The position numbers were made by a program, and so were the translations under genes. Below the pieces are notes generated by a model, which was not told the origin of the DNA, ran no database searches, and saw only the letters and a program-made list of their open reading frames with translations. A stretch of DNA of 34,870 bases from an uncultured delta proteobacterium (GTDB taxonomy: Bacteria; Myxococcota_A; Polyangia; Polyangiales; Polyangiaceae), in NCBI GenBank assembly GCA_903894755.1, contig CAITRH010000611.1:1-34870 (forward strand), written 5' to 3'. Positions 24,850 through 33,000 of the stretch are shown one piece after another; within the stretch, counting starts at the first letter, position 1, and the number at the start of each line of letters is the position of its first letter.

Positions 24850-25293
24850 ATGAGGTATGCGATTCTTTGTGTGGTCGCGGTCTCGCTGTCCGGGGGCTGC
24901 AAGAAGGACGAGGCATCCCCGGCTGGGGCTGCGGCATCTGGCGCCCCAAGTGTTTCCGGAGGTATTGCGCAAATTGTGATCCCTGATGTCAAGTACAGCA
25001 GCGCTGCAGCTGACACGGCCAAAGGGAAAGAGATGTTTGCGGAAAAAGGGTGTGTTGCCTGTCACAAAATTGGCGGAGGAAAGCTTGTGGGACCCGATCT
25101 CAAAGGGGTCACTGCAAGACGGGACATTCGCTGGCTGTCCCGCATGATCCTACGTCCAGATGTGATGGTCAAAGAGGATGAAACGGCACGAGAGCTCCTG
25201 AAGACGCACTTTACCCCCATGCCCAATCAAGGGGTCAATCCGGAGACAGAGTTGCCGTACCTGCTTAGTTTTCTGAAAGCCAACGAGACCTGA
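24850..25293 (+). CDS. Monohaem c-type cytochrome lipoprotein of the nos cluster
   Basis: 147 residues. The signal peptide ends in SGGC (Cys17), a likely lipid-anchor site, followed by an Ala/Gly/Ser linker. The haem motif CVACH gives Cys68, Cys71 and His72; Met124 in FTPMPNQG is the probable sixth ligand. Small cytochromes c of this kind are common in clade II nos clusters (often called nosC) and are thought to deliver electrons to the CuA site of NosZ. ATG 24850 is four bases after the nosZ stop, so the two are translationally linked. Exact assignment to NosC1 or NosC2 is not possible by eye. Confidence 0.9.
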   Translation: MRYAILCVVAVSLSGGCKKDEASPAGAAASGAPSVSGGIAQIVIPDVKYSSAAADTAKGKEMFAEKGCVACHKIGGGKLVGPDLKGVTARRDIRWLSRMILRPDVMVKEDETARELLKTHFTPMPNQGVNPETELPYLLSFLKANET

Positions 25294-25303
25294 GGACAGC
25301 ACC

Positions 25304-26014
25304 ATGGATAAGGTCAGCGAGGACAAGCCGCACAGGTCACTCCCCCTGGTTTCTGTGGAACGCAGGATAAAAGAGCGCTGGATTGTGGTGCTTCTCGCCG
25401 TTGCCGCAGCGGCGCTCTATGCGTTCTCGTTGACCGTTCCGTGGTGGCACTTCACCCTTTTTGCTCCGCAGTATCCGAAGGGGCTGAACCTGGTCATCTC
25501 GCTTACAGGGATTTCCGGGGATGTCCACGAGGTCAACATGCTCAATCACTACATTGGCATGGGTCACATCGACGACGCAGCCATCTTCGAGCGCCAGATG
25601 GCCGCGTACGGTGTCGGAGCCCTTGGAGTCGGAGCCATTTTGGTCGCACTGGCAGTCGGAAAAAAGCTATCTCCGCTGATGGTGCTCCTTGGGCTTTCGT
25701 TCCCCGTCGGGTTTCTTGCAGACAGTGTCTACTGGCTGTACCGATTTGGCCACGACCTCGATCCCAAAGCACCACTGCGCATGAAGGTTTTTACTCCACA
25801 GATGTTCGGGGAGGGGGTGATAGGGCAGTTCCGAACCATTGCGACGCCGGAGCTTGGATTCTTTCTGGCGCTCGCTGGGGTCGTATGTCTTGGAGTTGCG
25901 CTGGTGTTGCGTCGCCGCATCTGCGGCTCGTGTGGACGAGCGCCGCAGTGCAGGGCGGTCTGTACGAGTCTGCTTATTGGGCCACGTGCAGGGTTGCCCA
26001 AGGCAGCACCGTGA
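25304..26014 (+). CDS. nosB: NosB-like membrane protein
   Basis: 236 residues with about four hydrophobic helices (near 27-46, 100-120, 125-145 and 182-202). It resembles the NosB family found beside clade II nosZ, with a conserved-looking periplasmic segment after helix 1 (PWWHFTLFAPQYPKGLNL) and LNHYIGM. Its role is not settled; it may take part in quinol-linked electron transfer. After the last helix and an RRR stretch, the C-terminal tail has four cysteines, Cys207, Cys210, Cys216 and Cys220 (CGSCGRAPQCRAVC), which looks like a cytoplasmic metal site and is unexpected. The stop overlaps the nosD GTG start by four bases. Confidence 0.78.
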   Translation: MDKVSEDKPHRSLPLVSVERRIKERWIVVLLAVAAAALYAFSLTVPWWHFTLFAPQYPKGLNLVISLTGISGDVHEVNMLNHYIGMGHIDDAAIFERQMAAYGVGALGVGAILVALAVGKKLSPLMVLLGLSFPVGFLADSVYWLYRFGHDLDPKAPLRMKVFTPQMFGEGVIGQFRTIATPELGFFLALAGVVCLGVALVLRRRICGSCGRAPQCRAVCTSLLIGPRAGLPKAAP

Positions 26015-27291
26015 AGCGTTTTGCTGCGCTCTGGACGAGCGTTGCTGTCGTGAGCGTTGGATTGCTGGTGCGGGCAGACGCGGAGAACAGAGAGTTGGCG
26101 CCTGCTGACGAGCCTGCGGATGGAGAGGCTCTGCGCCGTCTGGTGGAGGATCCAAGCGGTCCTCGGGAAATACGGCTCCTGAACCGAACCTACCGCACCA
26201 CACTCCGTATCACCCGTCCTCTTGTGCTGCGTGGTCAACCTGGCACTACGATTTTGGGTTCCAACGTGGGGACGGTGATCGACGTGAACGCCGACGACGT
26301 CACACTGGAACACCTTGAAGTTCGAGGCTCTGGAGGTCGCAATACCACCGAAGACGCGGGGATCAAGGCTCGTGGGCATCGCGTGACGGTCAAGCACGCC
26401 TTTGTCGACTCCAATTTGTTTGGCATTGCGTTCGAGGAATGCAAGAGTTGTCTCCTCGAGGACTCCCATGTTCGCGGGATCGATACGGATCTATCGCTGC
26501 GAGGAGACGGTATCAAGTTGTGGGAGTCGGACGGGTCGACGGTGCGACGATGCCATATGGAGCGCTCCCGCGACATGGTGGTTTGGTACTCGCGACATGT
26601 GCTGCTCGAAGACAACGTGGTTTCCGATTCTAGGTATGGGACACATCTCATGTATGCCCACGACAGCACGGTACGCAACACGCGCATGGTCGGCAATATC
26701 GTAGGGATCTTCGTGATGTACAGCGGGAGGGTTCGTGTAGAGGGGACCCTTCTTGCCGGCGCGCATGGCGCCGCGGGGATGGGCATTGGATTCAAGGAGA
26801 GCGACGCAATCCGGCTTGAGCGCAACGTGATCCTATCGAATACCGCTGGAGTCTATTTGGACCGCACCCCTCGTTCCGCGGCCGAGCCCGTGGTGTTCGA
26901 GAGAAACACGCTGGCCCGCAACGACGTGGGGATACGGTTCCATAGTTCTGGAAAGGGGATAGTGTTCTCAGGCAATGCGTTCCGCGACAACATCACCCTG
27001 GTTGCCGTAGACGGGGGGGGCGATGCGCTCTCGTTGGACATCCGAGGGAATTATTGGTCCGAGTACGAGGGCTACGATCTCGACGGCAATGGTGTGGGAG
27101 ACGTACCGTTTGTTTACAGTCAGCTTTCTACCGAGCTGACCGATCGTCATCCATCGCTTGCATTCTTCAGGGGGACGTTGGCGTTGGGTCTTGTGGATGC
27201 AGTCGCGCGGGCCTTTCCGCTTGTTGGGGCTCGAAAGCTCCTGGTGGATCCGGCACCGCTGCACAAGGTCCCTGAGATAAGCCTGCAATGA
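26011..27291 (+). CDS. nosD: NosD copper-site assembly protein
   Basis: 426 residues from GTG 26011, which overlaps the nosB stop (GTGA). The open frame extends 190 codons upstream, but that part lies over nosB and is rejected. A signal peptide (FAALWTSVAVVSVGLLVRADA) is followed by a right-handed beta-helix of CASH/parallel repeat type, with many N-x-V/G-I turns such as NLFGIAFEECKSCLLEDSHV and NDVGIRFHSSGKGIVFSGNA. NosD is a periplasmic protein needed with the NosFY transporter to deliver sulfur or copper for the CuZ cluster. The nosF ATG overlaps its stop. Confidence 0.93.
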   Translation: MKRFAALWTSVAVVSVGLLVRADAENRELAPADEPADGEALRRLVEDPSGPREIRLLNRTYRTTLRITRPLVLRGQPGTTILGSNVGTVIDVNADDVTLEHLEVRGSGGRNTTEDAGIKARGHRVTVKHAFVDSNLFGIAFEECKSCLLEDSHVRGIDTDLSLRGDGIKLWESDGSTVRRCHMERSRDMVVWYSRHVLLEDNVVSDSRYGTHLMYAHDSTVRNTRMVGNIVGIFVMYSGRVRVEGTLLAGAHGAAGMGIGFKESDAIRLERNVILSNTAGVYLDRTPRSAAEPVVFERNTLARNDVGIRFHSSGKGIVFSGNAFRDNITLVAVDGGGDALSLDIRGNYWSEYEGYDLDGNGVGDVPFVYSQLSTELTDRHPSLAFFRGTLALGLVDAVARAFPLVGARKLLVDPAPLHKVPEISLQ

Positions 27292-27947
27292 TTCGCCTAA
27301 GCCAGGTCTGCAAGCGTTTTGGAGCCGTAACTGCGGTCGACGGGGTCTCTTTGACCATTGACCCTGGAGAGCGAGTTGCGCTTGTTGGCACCAATGGCTC
27401 TGGAAAAACTACGCTCCTTCGCGCCATGGCGGGACTGGTTCGCACGGAGGGGACTGTGCTGATCAACGGCATCGATGTGGCCAAGGAGCCCGAAAAGGCG
27501 CTTCGCTGCGTTGCCTATGTACCGCAACTAGCGCCTCCGATCGATGCACCGGTGGGAGAGGTACTGCGGACCTGGTCCGCGCTTCGTGGCAGACCGGTGA
27601 AGGTTGTCCTAGATTATGCGGCAAGGCTTGGACTTGCATCTGTGGATGGCGTTCGATTTCGCGACCTATCGGGGGGCATGAAGCAAAAGCTGATGGCGGC
27701 AATGGCGCTAGCCTCGGAGGCGGAGGTGCTGTTGTGTGACGAGCCGACGGCCAATTTAGATACTGTGTCCCGAAGGGCTTTTTTCGAGGCGGTGGATGAA
27801 AGGCGGTCTACAGGGGTATTGATCCTGTGCTCACACCGAGCGGACGATGCTTGGCATCTAGTAAACCGAGTGGTGCAACTGTCCGAGGGAAAGGTAGTGG
27901 GGGATGCTCCGGTGGTGGAGGCGACGGCGTGTCGGAGTGTGGCCTGA
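27288..27947 (+). CDS. nosF: NosF ABC transporter ATP-binding protein
   Basis: 219 residues. All ABC ATPase motifs are present: Walker A GTNGSGKTT (34-42), signature LSGGMKQKL (127-135), Walker B VLLCDEPTANLD (147-158) and the H-loop histidine in LCSHRADD. NosF powers the NosFY transporter that works with NosD in CuZ assembly. The sequence is short for an ABC protein (about 300 in many NosF), ending soon after the H-loop region. The start overlaps nosD by four bases (ATGA); nosL begins one base after the stop. Confidence 0.93.
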   Translation: MIRLSQVCKRFGAVTAVDGVSLTIDPGERVALVGTNGSGKTTLLRAMAGLVRTEGTVLINGIDVAKEPEKALRCVAYVPQLAPPIDAPVGEVLRTWSALRGRPVKVVLDYAARLGLASVDGVRFRDLSGGMKQKLMAAMALASEAEVLLCDEPTANLDTVSRRAFFEAVDERRSTGVLILCSHRADDAWHLVNRVVQLSEGKVVGDAPVVEATACRSVA

Positions 27948-27948
27948 C

Positions 27949-28368
27949 ATGGTGCGCTCTTGGCGTTTCTGCGGGGTGGTCGCAGTTCTTTTGATGCTGG
28001 GGTGTGCGAAGGAGCGACCGCGTCCGCTTGATCCGGTGTGGGGGAAACAGCCGTGTGCACATTGCTCCATGCTTGTATCCGAGCGAGCGACGGCTGCGCA
28101 ACTGACTACGGTCGCTGGGGAGCGTTTGTTTTTCGACGATCTTGGTTGTTTGATTGGGGCGACACACGAGCGCGGTCTGCACGTTTCTGGGAGCTGGACC
28201 CGGGACATGGACGGAAAAGAGTGGATCGAGGTTTCCTCCACACGGTACATGGAAGGGGCACGGACTCCGATGGACTTTGGCTTCATGGCAGCGGGTGGGG
28301 ATGCTGGGCTGTTGTACGATGAAGTGGAGACGCGGGTGTTGGCGCGCCTTCGAGCGGGGGGCCGATGA
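27949..28368 (+). CDS. nosL: NosL copper chaperone lipoprotein
   Basis: 139 residues from ATG 27949. The signal peptide ends in a lipobox-like LMLGC (Cys19). NosL is an outer- or inner-membrane-anchored Cu(I) chaperone for NosZ. The expected motif is present as CAHCSM (Cys36, Cys39, Met41), followed by the family pattern FFDDLGCLI and MDFGFMAAG. It sits between nosF and nosY; the nosY start overlaps its stop (ATGA). Length is usual. Confidence 0.92.
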   Translation: MVRSWRFCGVVAVLLMLGCAKERPRPLDPVWGKQPCAHCSMLVSERATAAQLTTVAGERLFFDDLGCLIGATHERGLHVSGSWTRDMDGKEWIEVSSTRYMEGARTPMDFGFMAAGGDAGLLYDEVETRVLARLRAGGR

Positions 28369-29201
28369 ACCGTGCGATGCTGGCGTTTGGTCGCTTAGAG
28401 CTGGCGGAGTCCCTGCGGTCGAAGTGGCTAGCGTTTACGTCGGCGCTTTATGCGGTGCTGTTCCTAGCGTTTGTCTGGTTTGGACTGAGGGAGTCTTCTG
28501 TACTGGGCTTTAGCGGTCTTTCGCGCGTAGTGCTCAGTGTGTCGCATGCGCTGGTTCTGGCGATTCCACTGCTGGTGCTTTTTGCCTCGAGCACGGTGAT
28601 CGTGCGGGCGAGGACCAGCGGACTGTTCGAGCTGCTCTTGGTGCAACCATGTCGTAGGTTCGACTGGTTTGTGGGAGTCCTGGCGGCTCGGATGGTGGTG
28701 TTGATAGGACCGCTGCTGTTGCTGTTTCTGGTGTCGGGTTTAGCGAGCCTCGTGATGGGGGGAGAAGCTGGTCTTTTTGCTATTGCGACGCGGTGTTTAG
28801 TGATCTCTGTTGGGCTCATATGGGCATTTGCAGGCATCGGGTTCTACATTTCGGCGACTGCGAAGACTGCCGAGCGTGCGACGGTACTTGCACTGGTGGC
28901 GTGGGCGGGGGCCTCGGCGCTGCACGACTTTGCGCTGATGGGGATTTTGCTGAAAACGAGCCTTCCGCCATCGCTGGTGTTTGCGTTAGCTGCAGTGAAT
29001 CCGTCAGAGGCGGCGCGTGTTGGGATTCTCGCGGGGGTGGATCCGGAGGTATCCATATTGGGTCCGGTGGGATTTTGGATCGCCAATTCGCTGGGGGCGC
29101 GCCTGACCTATGCGTTCGCAGTGGGGTGGCCTTTGAGTTTGGGGTCCATCGCCTTGTGGAGAGCGGCAGATCGGCTGCAAAAGGCGGATCTGGTGGGATA
29201 A
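28365..29201 (+). CDS. nosY: NosY ABC transporter permease
   Basis: 278 residues with six hydrophobic helices and the ABC-2 permease pattern. The segment STVIVRARTSGLFELLLVQP (residues 71-90) contains the coupling region typical of NosY. It forms the membrane part of the NosFY exporter involved in CuZ maturation. It starts inside the nosL stop codon (ATGA). Its own stop codon TAA (29199-29201) is the first three bases of the long palindrome that follows, so the gene ends exactly at the repeat boundary. The order F-L-Y rather than F-Y-L or D-F-Y-L is a small rearrangement of the usual set. Confidence 0.93.
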   Translation: MNRAMLAFGRLELAESLRSKWLAFTSALYAVLFLAFVWFGLRESSVLGFSGLSRVVLSVSHALVLAIPLLVLFASSTVIVRARTSGLFELLLVQPCRRFDWFVGVLAARMVVLIGPLLLLFLVSGLASLVMGGEAGLFAIATRCLVISVGLIWAFAGIGFYISATAKTAERATVLALVAWAGASALHDFALMGILLKTSLPPSLVFALAAVNPSEAARVGILAGVDPEVSILGPVGFWIANSLGARLTYAFAVGWPLSLGSIALWRAADRLQKADLVG

Positions 29202-29347
29202 ACCACGCCGATCTCGAAACCCGCCGTTCCCGCCAACCTCCGTTTTGGCCGGCGGTGCCTGCTCTCGTACTTTGAGTACGCTGCGTGGGCTCCTCGGCCA
29301 AAGCCTCGTCTGGCAGAAACGGCTGGTCTCGATCTGGACGTGGTTTA
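29199..29347. repeat. 149-bp palindromic element and probable bidirectional terminator
   Basis: The sequence from TAAACCACG (29199) to CGTGGTTTA (29347) is an imperfect inverted repeat over its whole length, centred on GTAC-TTTGA-GTAC at about 29273. Matching blocks of the arms include CCGCCGTT/AACGGCTGG, GTTTTGGCC/GGCCAAAGC and CTCTCGTAC/GTACGCTGCG. It fills nearly all of the gap between convergent nosY and the Crp/Fnr gene and could end transcription from both sides as one long hairpin. It shares the TAAACCA/TGGTTTA ends with the half-palindromes at the window edges, so it is probably a second subtype of one mobile, non-coding repeat family. It has no transposase. Confidence 0.85.
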
Positions 29348-29368
29348 GGCGAACAGTGGAGGGGGAGC

Positions 29369-30067
29369 TCACTTTGCCTTTTGTACCTCGGTCACGAGAG
29401 CTTGCCGACTGGGGAACCGAAAGCCGTCGGGGAGCGTCTCTAGAAGGCCACGTTTTTCCCATGAGCGAATGGCGCGGATGGTGGTTTCGACTCGAGCACC
29501 AATGAGCGCAGCAAGCTCGGCGCGGGACACGGCGACGGGAAGAGTCCAGGTGTTGTCGTCGAGTTCGTCTCCGAAGCGATCGAGGAGGCCGAGCAGCAGG
29601 GTGGCGAGGCGACGGTGGACCGAGCCAGCGCTCATGACGCTGATTTTTTCCTGGAGTGCGCGAGTATGGTCGAGGAGGGCCCGGTTGATGGCCTCGGCTA
29701 CCTTCGGGTCCGTTTTGATCCGCGAGAGCAGCAGTTCTGCGGGCACCCGAAGGACTTCGACCTCGGGGCTTGCCGCCACTGCGTCGGCCGGAAACGCCCC
29801 GCGTTCGACGGCTGCGACGTCCCCCACGGTTTCGTGCGGGCCAAACAGGGACACGATGATGTCGTCGCCATCGGTCCTGCGAACGATCTTGACGATGCCG
29901 GTGCGGATGGACGAAAAGCTAGAGGCTACTTCTCCTGTGCGCCAAAGGAGCTCACCTCTCACTAGGCGTTTGACCACGACGGTTTCGGCAAGTTCTTCGA
30001 GCATTGCGTGGTCTAGGCCGCCGAAAAGCCGTGAGCTTGCCAGCACCGGAACGAGTCGATTGCCCAT
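29369..30067 (-). CDS. Crp/Fnr family transcriptional regulator
   Basis: 232 residues from ATG 30067; an in-frame upstream extension of 23 residues overlaps the kinase gene and is rejected. It has an N-terminal cyclic-nucleotide-binding-like beta-roll (RLVRGELLWRTGEVASSFSS, IVSLFGPHETVGDVAAVE), a dimer helix and a C-terminal winged helix (VSRAELAALIGARVETTIRAIRSWEKRGLL). The recognition helix keeps the E-x3-R pattern (ETTIR) of Fnr/Crp. There are no cysteines like the N-terminal cluster of Fnr, so it is not an oxygen-sensing Fe-S Fnr. A DNR-like NO/haem sensor or another ligand is possible. It is encoded 16 bases downstream of the kinase gene and converges on nosY, so it is a candidate nos regulator. 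Confidence 0.88.
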   Translation of the reverse strand: MGNRLVPVLASSRLFGGLDHAMLEELAETVVVKRLVRGELLWRTGEVASSFSSIRTGIVKIVRRTDGDDIIVSLFGPHETVGDVAAVERGAFPADAVAASPEVEVLRVPAELLLSRIKTDPKVAEAINRALLDHTRALQEKISVMSAGSVHRRLATLLLGLLDRFGDELDDNTWTLPVAVSRAELAALIGARVETTIRAIRSWEKRGLLETLPDGFRFPSRQALVTEVQKAK

Positions 30068-30083
30068 GGCTGCCTCTTCGCCC

Positions 30084-33000
30084 TCAGCAGGGCCACCCCG
30101 GAAAATGCATGGCAACCATCCGGGCGGGATTGGCAATGGTCTGACCGCGCATCCACGCCTCTGCCTCCTCTAGGAGCGCGGTCCCCTCTTGCCCGCCGTC
30201 TTGTCCGCAAAGCGTCTGGCCTAGGCGCCACTGCACCACCGCCATGAGCAGTCTTGAGTCGTGTTTTTCAAACAGAACAATCGCCTCGCGCAACGCCTCG
30301 ATCGCCCCCTGCCGGTCTCCCAGAAGGTGGGCGCGACCAGCCTCGATCATGAGCGCGAGGGGTTTTCCGATGGGAACGCTCCCCGCAAGACTCGACACGA
30401 GCTTCTTGGCCCGTCGAAGCGCGTTCTTTCGCGCAGTCCCCTCGCGCCGTTGCGCCAAAGCAAGCGCAATGCGCCCCTCGAGGAAATCAATCTCGAGCCG
30501 CACCATCGTGATTGTGAGCAATAGCGACCAAAACAGCGGACCACGATGCCGTTCGAGATCCTCGTGGGCTCGCTCCGGATCTCCGTCGTACAGCGCGAGC
30601 TCGCAGCGTGAGTGCAGCGCATAGAACTCCTGCGGAGAGAACCGCCCCGTGGAAGGCCAAATGGCCATCGCCCCGTCTACATCTCGCTTCGCAGCCGCGG
30701 AGTCGTCGGACGCCAGGTGCACCATGATGAAGCGCGATCGAAAGCTCACTTCGGTGCAACGATCGGCGCGTCGCTGGGCCTCTCGGACAATCTGTGGCAC
30801 CAGTCGTCCAAGCTCCGCCACCTCGCCAAGGTAAAGCCGAGACCAACCGGCCATCATGCGGCACGTGTCAACCTCGAACCCGGCACCGCCCCGCGCGGCA
30901 CGAAACTCCGCCTCGCCGACGTTCATTGAGGTGACCGTCTGACGCCATTGGTTCGTCACGTAGTACGCGATGCTCCCCTGCGCCAAGTGGCCCATGATGG
31001 TGGCCAGGGCGTCGCCGGTGCGCTCGGCCAGGGGACGAAATAGGTCGCAGGCACGTCGTGCCCGCACCGCGTCGTTGGCCCGCGCGAGGTAGCTCCCCTC
31101 CATGGCGAGGACTCGAGCCACACGACGCGGTTCGCCGAGGCGAAGGGCTGCGAGAAGGCTCCGAGTCTGGAATTCAGCCCCCACAAGTGTATCGATGGTC
31201 ACAATGCCGAAGGCGACGCTCCACAGCGTGTCGAAGCGCACCAGATCGGCGACCGCAATGGCTTCCACGGGACGCTCGCGAAAGCCAAAGCCTCGAAGAA
31301 ACAGAAGGGCCCGAAAGAAGAGCACGCGAAAAACCGTGACAAAGGTCGAACGCGATAGCGACAGCCCCTGCTCCGCAAGGACTTCTTGCATCGCAGTCCA
31401 CCCCTCCGTCATGTAACCGCCGTGGAGGTACTCTTCAGCGGCGCGTCGCCGAAGCTCAAAGGCGAGCACCGGATCGGCCCCCACAGCGGCGTCGCCAAAG
31501 GCCCGGGCCGCGTCAGCGGGACGTCCCGCGTAGGAAAGCGCTTCGGCGCGCAACGTGCCCAAGGCCTGTCGCTCGTCGCCTGTGAAGCTCCCCACACGAA
31601 GCGCAAACTCGTACAGACGCGCCGCTCGATCGAAGTCGAAGGCCTTCGCGGCTTGCTCGGCGGCCTGACGCGCGTGGACCCCCGCACGCGCCGGATCCCC
31701 CGCACCAAGCAAGTGACGCGCAAGCCTCTCGTCGTTCGCTTCCCCCCACCGCTGCAGCGCCGACACCAGCGCACGATGAACGCGGCGCCGTCGATCGTCC
31801 GAAAGACGTACCGTGATCGCACTTCGAAGACGCTCCTGACCCAGCTCCAGCCGGTCGGTCGCCCCCTCTCCGGTGGCTTGCACGATGCGCTCGGCTCGCA
31901 ACGTGTCCACCTGCTCGTGAACCAGCACCTGCTCGAGAGTCGTCGCCGTCGTCGCCGCCCGTCGGCTGATCGGCTCGCCCGCTACCACTAACACTTCAAG
32001 GAGCCGCTGGGCCCGCTCCGGAAGACGCGCGAAACGCTCTCCAAGCACGTCGTCGAGATGAAGTCCTCGAACGTCGCTCACCCCCCCCACGTTCACGTAC
32101 TCGGCCAACTCCGCCACAAAGAAAGGATTGCCCCCCGCCTCCACCGCGATCTGCGTCGCGACTTCAGGGGACGGCGCTGAAAGAAGTCTCGAGGCCAACT
32201 GGGTCGCGTCCTCTCGACCAAGCGGACCAAGCTCGATGTGCGCCGACCGGACCGCCATCTGGGCGATGAGACCACGGAGCCGCTCAGTCCCCTCGGGACG
32301 GCACGAAAGAACAAGGAGCAGCGCAGGGGGATCGGGCGGTCGCATCAAGTCGCTAAGGAGAAGAAGCGTGTTGTCGTCCACCCACTGCAGGTCGTCGAGG
32401 ACCAGCACCAGCGGCTGGCGGGCCGCGAAGTGGCGGAAGACGTCCCGAAGCGCCGCAAAGGCGCGCGTGCGAAGGAGCTGCGGGTCCTCGACGACTTCCA
32501 TGGCTGGCGCTTTGGCCACCCAAGGCACGCGCGCGAGCACGGGGAAAAGACGTGGCAAAAGAGCCGCTTCGTCGGGCAGCAGGTTCTCGCCCTCGTCGCC
32601 AAGGTCCATCCATCGCGTCGACAGGTGGTCGATGAGGCTATCCATCGCCTTGAACGGAACCGCCTCGCGTGCGTAGCAACGTCCCTCGAGAACGACGGCA
32701 TGCCCAGAGCGCTCGCGCACCTTTGCGAGGAACGCTCGCACAAGGGCCGTCTTGCCAAGGCCCGACTCGCCCGTAAGGGTCGCCGCCGCCGGACCGCCCG
32801 CGAGCACATGGGACAAGAGCGTGTCGAGTATCGCCATCTCCCGTCCCCGTCCCGCCATCTCGGTGCCCACGGCGAAGGAGCGCGAAAGACGCGACGACGA
32901 CGCAGAGACGCCGACCCGACGCATGATTTCGTCGTCCGACGGCCGGTCTTGGGGCTCCATGGCGAGCAGTGCGGCGCAAAGGTCGACGAGGTCCTGCGGG

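Noticed and set aside
25441-26010. N-terminal extension of nosD by 190 codons
   Set aside because: It lies over nosB in another frame. The GTG at 26011 gives a signal peptide and a GTGA overlap with the nosB stop.
30068-30136. Longer start for the Crp/Fnr gene
   Set aside because: The extra 23 codons lie over the 3' end of the kinase gene in another frame; ATG 30067 with an upstream AAGAGG is a better start.
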